Source: Streptomyces cupreus
Lineage (GTDB): Bacteria; Actinomycetota; Actinomycetes; Streptomycetales; Streptomycetaceae
Assembly: GCF_014257025.1 (NCBI RefSeq)
Contig: NZ_JACMSF010000003.1
Location: 236,979-300,978 of the forward strand
Length of the DNA: 64,000 nt
Direction of reading: 5' to 3'
Part shown: positions 37,244-45,357 of the stretch, piece after piece
How the letters are laid out: every line of letters begins with the position of its first letter
Numbering within the stretch: position 1 is the first letter of the stretch
The notes under the pieces: model-generated
Databases searched by the model: none
Seen by the model: only the letters and a program-made list of their open reading frames with translations
Told to the model about the DNA's origin: nothing
Made by a program: the position numbers and the translations under genes

Positions 37244-38790
37244 CAGCGGGCCTCGTCTTCGCCGGGCTCAGGGGTTTCTTCGTGCTCCAGGTGGCCGGTC
37301 GCGGCACCGGTCATCGCCGAGCCGAGCTCCTCCGGGGTGATGGTGGCCGGGTCGGCGTCCGCGACGAGCTTGCCGTTGTAGATCACCCGGAGCGTGTCGG
37401 ACAGGCCGATCAGCTCGTCCAGGTCGGCGGAGATCAGCAGCACGGCCAGGCCCTCGCGGCGGGCCTCGCGGATGTGGTCCCAGATCGCGGCCTGCGCGCC
37501 GACGTCCACACCGCGGGTGGGGTGGGCGGCGATCAGGAAGCGCGGCGTGTGGCTCATCTCGCGGCCGACGATCAGCTTCTGCTGGTTGCCGCCGGACAGC
37601 GAGGCGGCGGTGACGTCGATCCCGGGCGTGCGGACGTCGTACGCCTCGACGATGCGGCGCGTGTCCTCCTGCGCGGCCTTCGGGTCCAGCCATACGCCCT
37701 TGGCGAGCGGCTTCTCGGTGACATGGCCGAGGATGCGGTTCTCCCAGAGGGGGGCCTCCAGGAGCAGACCGTGCCGGTGGCGGTCCTCGGGGATGTAGCC
37801 GATGCCCTGCTCGCGGCGCTTGCGGGTGGTCCAGCCGGTGATCTCCTCGTCGATCAGGGTGATCGTGCCGGAGTCGGCGTGCTTGAGGCCGATGAGCGCG
37901 TCGACCAGTTCGGTCTGACCGTTGCCCTCGACGCCGGCGATGCCGAGGACCTCGCCCGCGTGGATGGTGAAGCTGATGTCGTCCAGCAGGGCCTTGCCGC
38001 CGGGCGCCTCTAGGCGCAGCTTGTCGACGGTGATGACCGGGCGGTCGGTGACCGTGGACTCGGCGGTCTCCGGGGTGGGCAGCTCGCTGCCGACCATCAT
38101 CTCGGCGAGCTGACGCGGGGTCGTCTCGGCGGGGACGGCCGTGCCGACGGTGGTGCCGCGGCGGATGACGGTGATCTCGTCGGCGACGGAGAGCACCTCG
38201 CCCAGCTTGTGGGAGATGAAGATGACGGAGAGGCCCTCGGCCTTGAGCTCGCGCAGGTTGTCGAAGAGCGCGTCGACCTCCTGCGGCACCAGGACGGCCG
38301 TGGGCTCATCGAGGATCAGCGTGGTGGCGCCGCGGTAGAGGACCTTGAGGATCTCCACGCGCTGGCGGGCGGCGACGCCGAGCTCCTCGACCAGGAGGTC
38401 GGGCTTCACGCCGAGGCCGTAGCGCTCGGAGATCTCCTTGATCTTGCGGCGGGCCCTGGCGCCGATGCCGTAGAGCTTCTCGCTGCCGAGGACCACGTTC
38501 TCCAGGACCGTGAGGTTGTCGGCGAGCATGAAGTGCTGGTGGACCATGCCGATACCGCGGGCGATGGCGTCGGCCGGGGACGAGAAGGTGACCTGCTCGC
38601 CGTTGACCGCGATGGTGCCCTCGTCCGGCTTCTGCATGCCGTAGAGGATCTTCATCAGGGTCGACTTGCCGGCGCCGTTCTCGCCGACGAGGGCGTGGAC
38701 GGTGCCCTTGCGGACGGTGAGGTGGATGTCGTGGTTGGCCACGACGCCCGGGAATCGCTTCGTGATCCCGGCGAGCTCGACGGCGGTCAC
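37243..38790 (-). CDS. Nucleoside ABC transporter ATPase (two ATPase domains)
   Basis: A 515-residue double ABC ATPase as in ribose/nucleoside systems. Domain 1 has Walker A GENGAGKST at 36-44, Walker B TTLILDEPTAVL. Domain 2 has a degenerate Walker A (GVEGNGQTE, no Lys) but an intact LSGGNQQK signature. GTG 38790 is the first conventional start but has no Shine-Dalgarno sequence. AGGAG (38847-38851) sits exactly 8 nt before an in-frame ATC at 38838, which would add 16 residues (IKASSSPPAG...). A non-standard ATC start is therefore possible. First gene of the operon. Confidence 0.93.
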   Translation of the reverse strand: MTAVELAGITKRFPGVVANHDIHLTVRKGTVHALVGENGAGKSTLMKILYGMQKPDEGTIAVNGEQVTFSSPADAIARGIGMVHQHFMLADNLTVLENVVLGSEKLYGIGARARRKIKEISERYGLGVKPDLLVEELGVAARQRVEILKVLYRGATTLILDEPTAVLVPQEVDALFDNLRELKAEGLSVIFISHKLGEVLSVADEITVIRRGTTVGTAVPAETTPRQLAEMMVGSELPTPETAESTVTDRPVITVDKLRLEAPGGKALLDDISFTIHAGEVLGIAGVEGNGQTELVDALIGLKHADSGTITLIDEEITGWTTRKRREQGIGYIPEDRHRHGLLLEAPLWENRILGHVTEKPLAKGVWLDPKAAQEDTRRIVEAYDVRTPGIDVTAASLSGGNQQKLIVGREMSHTPRFLIAAHPTRGVDVGAQAAIWDHIREARREGLAVLLISADLDELIGLSDTLRVIYNGKLVADADPATITPEELGSAMTGAATGHLEHEETPEPGEDEAR

Positions 38791-38866
38791 CTGACCGTTG
38801 ACCGCCGCGCCGGCCGGAGGGCTGCTGGACGCTTTGATGGCGCACTCTCCTGGTGACGGGGGTCGT

Positions 38867-38878
38867 CTACGCGCGTAG
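38867..38878. promoter_or_regulatory. Nucleoside-regulon operator at the ABC ATPase operon
   Basis: Perfect CTACGCGCGTAG palindrome in the 5' region of the ATPase-permease-cdd-deoA operon, 29 nt upstream of the ATC/38838 position. The -10 is not clear here; TATGCC or TAGGGG upstream on the minus strand are candidates. Confidence 0.78.
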
Positions 38879-38972
38879 CGCCCCTACGGCATACAAAGGG
38901 GTGACGGATCGCTGACAACGGGGCACGAGGAGGTGGTCCCCCCGTACCCCGTCGAGCGACCGCGACCCCGCG

Positions 38973-38996
38973 GTTACACGCTGCTCAGGGTGTAAC
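38973..38996 (-). terminator. Hairpin after BMP lipoprotein 1
   Basis: Stem GTTACAC/GTGTAAC (38973-38979 with 38990-38996), 4 nt beyond the stop of the minus-strand lipoprotein gene. Confidence 0.55.
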
Positions 38997-38999
38997 TGT

Positions 39000-40049
39000 T
39001 CAGCTGCTCTTGACCTTGATCTCGCCGTTGATGATCTTCTCCTTAGCCGTCTCGATGGCTTCCTGGAGCTCGGCGTTGTCCGCGAACTTCGGGTTGGAGT
39101 TCGACAGGCTCACCTCGCCGGTCTTCAGATCGCCACGAACGATACCGGTCTCGGGCTTGCCGTCCTCGACCGACTTCGCCAGGTTGTACACCGCCTTGGC
39201 GACGTCCTTCATCGCCGAGGTGAGGATCGCGTCCTTGTACTTGGCGAGGGCTTCCTGGTTGTACTGGTCGGAGTCCACGCCGATGGCCCACACCTTGTTG
39301 GCGGCGGCGGCCTCGATGACGCCCTGGCCGGAGAGACCGGCGGCCGCGTAGACGACGTCCGCCTTCTTCTCGATCTGGCCCTCGGCGGCCGTCTTGCCCT
39401 TGTCGGGGCTGGAGAAGCCGCCCTCCTCCGCGGTCTGCGTGAGGTACTGGGAGAGGACCTTCGCCTTGGGGTTGGTGTCCTTCACGCCCTGCTCGAAGCC
39501 CGCCTGGAACTTGTGGATCAGCGGGATGTCCACACCGCCCACGAAGCCGACGACGTTCGACTTGGTGCTCTTGGCCGCGGCGACGCCGGCCAGGTAGGAG
39601 GCCTCCTCCTCGGAGAAGACCAGGTCGGCGACGTTCTTCGACTCGACGGTGGAGTCGTCCACGATGCCGAAGGTGGTGTCCGGGAACTTCTCCGCGGCGC
39701 CCTTGACGGCGGTGGCGTACGCGTAGCCGACGCCGACGACCGGGTTGTAGCCCTGCTTGGCCAGCGACTCAAGGCGCTGCTGCTTGTCCGCGTCCGTCTC
39801 GCCCTCGGTGGGCTCGACGTCCTGCGTCTCGTAGCCGAACTCCTTCTTCGCCTGCTCCAGGCCCGCGAACGCGGCGTCGTTGAAGGACTGGTCGCCCTTG
39901 CCGCCGACGTCGTACGCGATGGCCAGGCCCTTGTCGCCCTTCGAGTCGGACGAGCTGCTCTCGGTCGAGGTGCCGCCACAGGCGGAGAGAGCGAGGGCCA
40001 GAGAGGCGGTCGCTGCGCCTGCGACCGTGATCCGGGAAATCCGGCGCAT
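39000..40049 (-). CDS. BMP family nucleoside-binding lipoprotein 1
   Basis: A 349-residue substrate-binding lipoprotein (Bmp/PnrA-like). Signal MRRISRITVAGAATASLALALSACGG with the lipid cysteine near residue 24, a Ser-rich linker, then GLAIAYDVGGKGDQSFNDAAFAGLEQAKKEFGYE, typical of the family. It binds nucleosides outside the membrane for the ABC permeases. RBS GGAG lies 9 nt before ATG 40049. It has its own promoter with operator and is a tandem paralogue of the protein encoded at 40317. Confidence 0.93.
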   Translation of the reverse strand: MRRISRITVAGAATASLALALSACGGTSTESSSSDSKGDKGLAIAYDVGGKGDQSFNDAAFAGLEQAKKEFGYETQDVEPTEGETDADKQQRLESLAKQGYNPVVGVGYAYATAVKGAAEKFPDTTFGIVDDSTVESKNVADLVFSEEEASYLAGVAAAKSTKSNVVGFVGGVDIPLIHKFQAGFEQGVKDTNPKAKVLSQYLTQTAEEGGFSSPDKGKTAAEGQIEKKADVVYAAAGLSGQGVIEAAAANKVWAIGVDSDQYNQEALAKYKDAILTSAMKDVAKAVYNLAKSVEDGKPETGIVRGDLKTGEVSLSNSNPKFADNAELQEAIETAKEKIINGEIKVKSS

Positions 40050-40154
40050 GTGAAGTGCTCCTAGTAGTACTGGCGGGGCCGGGGGAGGGCCCGGGTTCGC
40101 CCGGCGCCGGGACGGTAGTGCTTCACAGCTTCGGCGCTGGGCTTCGCCGCAGAT

Positions 40155-40166
40155 TAACGCGCGTAG
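40155..40166. promoter_or_regulatory. Nucleoside-regulon operator variant at BMP lipoprotein 1
   Basis: On the + strand TAACGCGCGTAG; read in gene direction CTACGCGCGTTAATCT, so the half-site change creates a -10-like TAATCT. The site therefore overlaps the core promoter. Confidence 0.72.
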
Positions 40167-40240
40167 ACCTGCCTGAAAACCCCTTCTGTCCACCTTGTTA
40201 TCCGGCCGTGCTCAAGACCACTCGCCCCCCGCCTCGAACG

Positions 40241-40279
40241 CCGAAGCGGGCGGGTGTTCCGGACACCCGCCCGCTTCGG
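40241..40279 (-). terminator. Terminator after BMP lipoprotein 2
   Basis: Perfect 17-bp stem (40241-40257 with 40263-40279; CCGAAGCGGGCGGGTGT) and a 5-nt loop, 37 nt beyond the lipoprotein 2 stop. It separates the two lipoprotein genes into distinct transcripts. Confidence 0.85.
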
Positions 40280-40316
40280 GCGATTTGCTGCGATTGGCCC
40301 GATCGGGCGGCGACGA

Positions 40317-41360
40317 CTACTCCGTCTTGACCTTGATGGTGCCGTCGATGATGCCCGCCTTGGCCTTGGCCACGGCGTCGGTCAGGCCCGGGATCTCGGT
40401 CATCTTCGGGTTGCTCTCCGCGAGGCCGACGCCGTCCACCTTCAGGTCGAAGGTCTGCACGCCGGTCAGCGGCTTGTCGTTGTCGACGGACTGGGCGAGG
40501 GCGTAGACCGCGCCGCCGACGTCCTTGAGCGCGGAGGTGAGGATGTAGTCCTTGTACGCCGCGAGCGCTTCCTGCTGGTACTGGTCGGAGTCGACGCCGA
40601 TCGCCCAGACCTTCGCCTTGGCGGCGGCCTCGATCACGCCCTGACCGGACAGACCCGCCGCCTGGTAGACGACGTCGGCCTTCTTCTCGATCTGGCCCTC
40701 GGCGGCGGCCTTGCCCTTGTCCGGGCTGGAGAAGCCGCCCTCCTCCGCGGTCTGGGTCAGGTACTGCGAGACGACCTTGACCTTGGAGTTGGTGTCCTGG
40801 ACGCCCTGCTTGTAGCCGGCCTCGAACTTGTGGATGAGCGGGATGTCCACGCCGCCCACGAAGCCGACGGTGTTGGTCTTGGTGGCCTTGGCGGCGGCGA
40901 CACCGGCGAGGTAGGAGGCCTCCTGCTCGGCGAAGACCAGGGAGGCGACGTTGTCGCCCTCGACGACGGAGTCGACGATGCCGAAGGTGGTGTCCGGGTA
41001 CTTCTTGGCCACGGCATCCATCGCGGGGCCGTAGGCGAAGCCGACGCCGATCACCGGGTTGTAGCCCTGCTTGGCGAGGGAGGCCAGACGCTGCTCCTTG
41101 TCGGCGTCCGTCTCGCCCTCGGTGGGCTCGATGTCGGCCGTCTTGTAGCCGAACTCCTTCTGGGCCTTCTGCAGGCCGGCGTACGCGGCGTCGTTGAAGG
41201 ACTGGTCGCCCTTGCCGCCGATGTCGTACGCGATGGCGAGGCCGAGGTCCTCCTTGGAGGAGCTGCTGTCGCTGTCGCTGGTTCCGCCGCAGGCCGTGGC
41301 AGCGAGCGCGATCGACGCGACCCCCACCGCGACGCGGGTCAGTTTGGATGTCCGACGCAT
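40317..41360 (-). CDS. BMP family nucleoside-binding lipoprotein 2
   Basis: A 347-residue lipoprotein closely similar to BMP lipoprotein 1 over its whole length (GLAIAYDIGGKGDQSFNDAAYAGLQKAQKEFGYK). Lipobox AATAC gives the lipid cysteine near residue 24. ATG 41360. The two differ in clustered surface positions (YGPAMDAVAKKYPD versus YATAVKGAAEKFPD), so they may have different ligand preferences. It has its own operator-bearing promoter and terminator. Confidence 0.93.
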   Translation of the reverse strand: MRRTSKLTRVAVGVASIALAATACGGTSDSDSSSSKEDLGLAIAYDIGGKGDQSFNDAAYAGLQKAQKEFGYKTADIEPTEGETDADKEQRLASLAKQGYNPVIGVGFAYGPAMDAVAKKYPDTTFGIVDSVVEGDNVASLVFAEQEASYLAGVAAAKATKTNTVGFVGGVDIPLIHKFEAGYKQGVQDTNSKVKVVSQYLTQTAEEGGFSSPDKGKAAAEGQIEKKADVVYQAAGLSGQGVIEAAAKAKVWAIGVDSDQYQQEALAAYKDYILTSALKDVGGAVYALAQSVDNDKPLTGVQTFDLKVDGVGLAESNPKMTEIPGLTDAVAKAKAGIIDGTIKVKTE

Positions 41361-41414
41361 CGTGAAGTTCCCCATTCTCCAAGCCCCGCAGTGGGTGCTG
41401 AGTTCGGCGCACAT

Positions 41415-41426
41415 TAACGCGCGTAG
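41415..41426. promoter_or_regulatory. Nucleoside-regulon operator variant at BMP lipoprotein 2
   Basis: On the + strand TAACGCGCGTAG; in gene direction CTACGCGCGTTAATGT, again overlapping a TAATGT -10-like hexamer, as at the paralogous gene. Confidence 0.72.
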
Positions 41427-41597
41427 ACACTCCTGGGAACGGGGTATCGCGTGGCCGTTATCCATTCGTGCCGATGGCCGGTTACGTCCCCGTGAACCAC
41501 CGGATCAAAAGGTGCACTCCAGGACATCGGCGCGCATGCATGTGCGCCATGGGGCCAGACTCCCCCCGCGTCACTCCGACCGCAACCGGAGTGACTC

Positions 41598-42824
41598 CTA
41601 CAGGTCGATCAAGGCCGCGGCCGTGAACAGTTCCACGCCCACCGTGATCGCGTGCTCGTCCACATCGAAGTCGCCCTGATGGAGGTCCCGGACCGTCCGC
41701 TCGCCCGGTGTGCGGACGCCGAGGCGGGCCATCGCGCCGGGGACGTGTTCCAGGTACCAGGAGAAGTCCTCGCCGCCGAGGCTCTGCTCGGTGGTCTCCA
41801 CGGAGTCGGCGCCACGGCGGGCGATCATCGCGTCGCGCAGCAGTTCGGCGATGCCGGAGTCGTTGACCACGGGCGGCACTCCGCGCACGTAGTTGATCTC
41901 GGACTTGGCCCGGTGCAGGTTGGCGACCTCGTCGATCGCGGCGACCAGGATGTCCGGCGCCTGCCGCCAGGCGTCGATGTCCAGGCAGCGCACGGTCCCG
42001 GAGAGCTCGGCGTGCTGCGGGATGACGTTCGGCGCGTGCCCGGACTCGATCCGTCCCCAGGTCACGGCGAGTCCGCTACGGGTGTCCACGCGCCGGGCGA
42101 CCAGTGCGGGCACGTCGGTCACGACGCGGGCCACGGCGGTGACCAGGTCGGTGGTCAGATGGGGGCGCGCGGTGTGGCCGCCGGGGCCGTCCAGCGCGAT
42201 CTCAAGACGGTCGCAGGCGGAGGTGATGGCGCCCTCACGGATGCCGATCCGGCCGGCGTCGACCCGGGGGTCGCAGTGCACGGCGACGATCCGCCCGACG
42301 CCCTCCAGCACCCCGCAGTCGATGGCGTCGGCGGCACCGCCGGGCAGCACCTCCTCGGCGGGCTGGAAGATCAGCCGTACGGGCCGCGGCAGCAGACCCT
42401 GGCTGTGCAGGTCGGCGAGGACGAGGCCGGCACCGAGCACCACGGTGGTGTGCACATCGTGCCCGCAGGCGTGCGCCCGGTCGGGCACGGTGGAGCGGTA
42501 GGGGCACTCGGTCTTGGCGTCCGGAATGGGCAGGGCGTCGATGTCCGCCCGCAGGGCGAGCGCGGGCAGCCCGTCGTCCCAGTTGCCGATGTCACAGACG
42601 AGCCCGGTCCCGACGGCGAGCACCCGCGGCTCGAGGCCCGCCTTCTCCAGGCGCTCCTTGATCGCGGCGGTCGTACGGAACTCCTGGTTGCCGAGCTCCG
42701 GGTGCATGTGCAAGTCACGGCGGAACGCAACGAGTTCGTCACGCAGCGACTCGGGGAGCGTGCCGGGAAGCAGCACTTCCCCCTGGAGATCGGCCTCGGG
42801 CTCTACGGACATCAATTGCTTCAC
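41598..42824 (-). CDS. M20 family amidohydrolase (metallopeptidase)
   Basis: A 408-residue M20D-type amidohydrolase (hippurate/N-acyl amino acid hydrolase group). It shows FRRDLHMHPELGNQEFRT, LRADIDALPI, ACGHDVHTTVVLGAG (metal ligand His/Asp), QPAEEVLPGGA and the C-terminal GGEDFSWYLEHVPG. ATG 42824 (MKQLMSVEPE) is used; a second Met four codons later is possible. The substrate cannot be told from the sequence. Confidence 0.9.
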   Translation of the reverse strand: MKQLMSVEPEADLQGEVLLPGTLPESLRDELVAFRRDLHMHPELGNQEFRTTAAIKERLEKAGLEPRVLAVGTGLVCDIGNWDDGLPALALRADIDALPIPDAKTECPYRSTVPDRAHACGHDVHTTVVLGAGLVLADLHSQGLLPRPVRLIFQPAEEVLPGGAADAIDCGVLEGVGRIVAVHCDPRVDAGRIGIREGAITSACDRLEIALDGPGGHTARPHLTTDLVTAVARVVTDVPALVARRVDTRSGLAVTWGRIESGHAPNVIPQHAELSGTVRCLDIDAWRQAPDILVAAIDEVANLHRAKSEINYVRGVPPVVNDSGIAELLRDAMIARRGADSVETTEQSLGGEDFSWYLEHVPGAMARLGVRTPGERTVRDLHQGDFDVDEHAITVGVELFTAAALIDL

Positions 42825-43030
42825 CCTCTGAAGGGTAGGACGCTCAGGTGGCCAACTGACCCTCGATCAACAAAAGTTCAACCCGTTAGGGGAAGAAAAA
42901 CTGGCCACCAGACGCATAGGTCTGGGTTGGGATGGGTAAACTCCCGCACATTTCGAGCGAGTCGATCATGAATACCCGTCCGCTCTCCTACCAACCCATA
43001 CCACGCCGCAGACACTCGCGTCGGTTCTGT

Positions 43031-44584
43031 TCACCTGTCGGAAGCCGGCGTCGAGGCATCCTCAAGCGTTTGTACGGCCTCCAGAGCGCGCAGGATGCGG
43101 GCCAGATCGGCCGGGGCGGCGGCCAGGCGGACGGGGGTGCCGGAGTCGTCGAGGTCGGCGATGTGCCAGCTCCGGGGCACGGTGTCGCCGTCGGCGCCCC
43201 GGACCCGGCGTACCTCCTTGACGGTGATCCGCCGCGCGGGGATGGTCCGCGCGGCGAACCGGCCCGGGCCGGGAGTCACCGCGGGCGGCCCGTCGCCGCC
43301 GACGGCGATGTGGGTGCCGAAGCCGTGCGGGTTGTAGTCGGTGGACTCCAGGAAGCGGGCGGGCAGGAAGACCTCCCCCTGCTCCTCGGGACCGGCGGCG
43401 CCGGTCTCCTCCTGTGTACGGATGCGGGTGGCGCGCCAGGCCCAGGCCGTCATGGCGAGGGTGGCGGCGGTGCCCGCGGCCGCCCAGGCGAGGGTCGTCG
43501 GGGAGTCGAAGAGGGTGGTGGGGTGGAGGTAGCACAGTGGCAGCAGCCACATTCCGGTGCCGACCAGGACGGCCGCGAAGGGCAGGGCGGACGGGAGGAC
43601 CTCGTCGTCGGGGAGCCTGCGTCCGCGCAGCCGCATCAGCATCTGGGCGGCGGGACAGCCCGCGGCGAGGGCGAGTCCTGCCGATACGGCGGCCAGGTCG
43701 CCGGGGACGGTGACGTGCTCGCGCCAGGTGTACCGGCTGCCCTCGACCTCCATCACCTCGCCGCGCCAGACGGTGAGCTCGACCTGGTCGCCCGGCTCGA
43801 ACTCCTGGGCGGCCTCCTGGGAGACCCGGAGCCGGTCGAGCGGCCGATCGTCGGCGAAGTACAGCCGGCCGCCCCTCTTCGGCCCGTCGTCGTCGGTCCG
43901 CTCGACCACGGCCCGGATGGTCGTCAGGCACCCACGCCGGTCCTCGGTGGGGGTGGAGGCCGTACACGGGACGGCCGCCTGCCACTCCCGCTGGTTCGCG
44001 TCGGCGTGCGGGACGAGCCAGGCGGCGAGGCCCGCGCCCACGAGGAACAGCACGCACAGGACCGGTGACCAGGCCGAGCCGCGGCCTCCCGCGGTGCGCT
44101 GGGTGACGACCGCGAGGCGGTCGGACTCGGGGGTTCCGTGGCGCCGGTGCAGTGTGCGCAGCGCGTCCAGCTCGGTGTCGAAGTCCGGGTCGTCGGTGCC
44201 GTGGCCGGCGGGCAGGGGAAGCAGCCGCCGGTGCCCGTCGCTCGCTGCGAGGACGACGCGCCGGGTGACCCCGCCTCGGGGCAGGGTCCTCAGCTGGAGG
44301 CGCAGGTCGGCGATGTCCTGCCAGGGCAGGCCCCGGCGGTTCAACAGCGTCCTGATGTGCAGTCCGCGGGCGTCGGCGCGGATCTCGGCGGTGGCGGAGC
44401 GCAGCGCGGGGAGACCGATGCCGAGGCACAGCACGCCGACGCCGGCGAGCGGTACCGGACCGCCCAGGACGAGGCCCAGGGCGGCGAGCACGACCCCGGC
44501 CGCCGTGATCCCCACGACGACCCAGAGGGCCCGCCGCCACCGGGACCGGAAGATGACCTCACCCGCACTGTTCACGCCCGTCAT
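43031..44584 (-). CDS. Multi-pass membrane protein with PH-like/DUF3592-like regions
   Basis: A 517-residue protein. TM pair at ~16-55, then a cytosolic PH-like stretch (RADARGLHIRTLLNRRGLPWQDIADLRLQLRTLP). A further TM lies near 165 (VLCVLFLVGAGLAAWLV), then an extracytosolic domain with Cys pairs, then more TM segments around 290-380, and a hydrophilic C-terminal third. ATG 44584 (MTGVNSAGEV). Unrecognised as a whole; function unknown. Divergent from the methyltransferase at 44686. Confidence 0.78.
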   Translation of the reverse strand: MTGVNSAGEVIFRSRWRRALWVVVGITAAGVVLAALGLVLGGPVPLAGVGVLCLGIGLPALRSATAEIRADARGLHIRTLLNRRGLPWQDIADLRLQLRTLPRGGVTRRVVLAASDGHRRLLPLPAGHGTDDPDFDTELDALRTLHRRHGTPESDRLAVVTQRTAGGRGSAWSPVLCVLFLVGAGLAAWLVPHADANQREWQAAVPCTASTPTEDRRGCLTTIRAVVERTDDDGPKRGGRLYFADDRPLDRLRVSQEAAQEFEPGDQVELTVWRGEVMEVEGSRYTWREHVTVPGDLAAVSAGLALAAGCPAAQMLMRLRGRRLPDDEVLPSALPFAAVLVGTGMWLLPLCYLHPTTLFDSPTTLAWAAAGTAATLAMTAWAWRATRIRTQEETGAAGPEEQGEVFLPARFLESTDYNPHGFGTHIAVGGDGPPAVTPGPGRFAARTIPARRITVKEVRRVRGADGDTVPRSWHIADLDDSGTPVRLAAAPADLARILRALEAVQTLEDASTPASDR

Positions 44585-44685
44585 CCTGACGTGCTCAGGG
44601 CGGAAGGGCTTGTGCGGTGTCCGGCAGCTTTCCGGCGCGTGAAGTTGCCGACCGCTCGCCCCGCGCATCGGTAGGCTGCGCCCAC

Positions 44686-45357
44686 GTGACGGACCCGAGC
44701 ACGGACACGGACTTCATACAGGCCACGAGCACCTCGTACGACGCGATAGCCCCCGCCTACACCGACCGCCACCCGGACGGTCTGGGCCACCACCCCCTGG
44801 AGCGGGCCCTCCTGACCGCCTACGCGGAACAGGTCCGCGAGCACACCAAGGCCCCGGTGGGCGACCTGGGCAGCGGACCCGGCTATGTCACCGCCCGCCT
44901 GCACGACCTCGGGGTCCCGGTCTTCGGCGTGGACGTCTCCCCGCGCATGGTGGCGCTGGCCCGCGAGGCCCACCCGCACCTGCGCTTCCACGTGGGCACG
45001 ATGACGGAACTGGACCTGCCGGACGAGACCCTGGGCGGTATCACCGCCCTGTACTCGATCATCCACATCCCGACGGACCACTTGACGGCCGCGTTCACGG
45101 AGTTCCGCCGGGTCCTGGTCCCCGGCGGCCACGTCCTGCTGTCGTTCCAGTTCCAGAGCAGGCACGCCGACGAGCTCATCCACCTCACGGAACGCTTCGG
45201 CCAGGACATCTCCCTGCACTACTACCTCCGCACCCCGGAAACGGTGACGGCCCACCTGAAGAAGGCGGGCTTCCAGACGCAGGCACAGGTGGTGCGGGAG
45301 CCCCTGGGGGAGGAGAAGATGGCGCGGGCGTTCCTGCTGGCCCGCAAGCCCCTCTAG
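44686..45357 (+). CDS. Class I SAM-dependent methyltransferase
   Basis: A 223-residue methyltransferase: motif I VGDLGSGPGYVTARL, VFGVDVSPRMVALAREAHP, then FRRVLVPGGHVLLSFQF. GTG 44686 has no Shine-Dalgarno sequence, but TAGGCT ends 8 nt upstream, so this may be another leaderless transcript. Its TAG stop overlaps the stop of the convergent gene at 45354 (shared CTAG). Substrate unknown. Confidence 0.88.
   Translation: MTDPSTDTDFIQATSTSYDAIAPAYTDRHPDGLGHHPLERALLTAYAEQVREHTKAPVGDLGSGPGYVTARLHDLGVPVFGVDVSPRMVALAREAHPHLRFHVGTMTELDLPDETLGGITALYSIIHIPTDHLTAAFTEFRRVLVPGGHVLLSFQFQSRHADELIHLTERFGQDISLHYYLRTPETVTAHLKKAGFQTQAQVVREPLGEEKMARAFLLARKPL

Noticed and set aside
38306..38845. Alternative GTG start (38845) for the ABC ATPase region
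   Set aside because: It has a good Shine-Dalgarno position, but it reads a different frame giving an Arg-rich shadow protein, not the ATPase.
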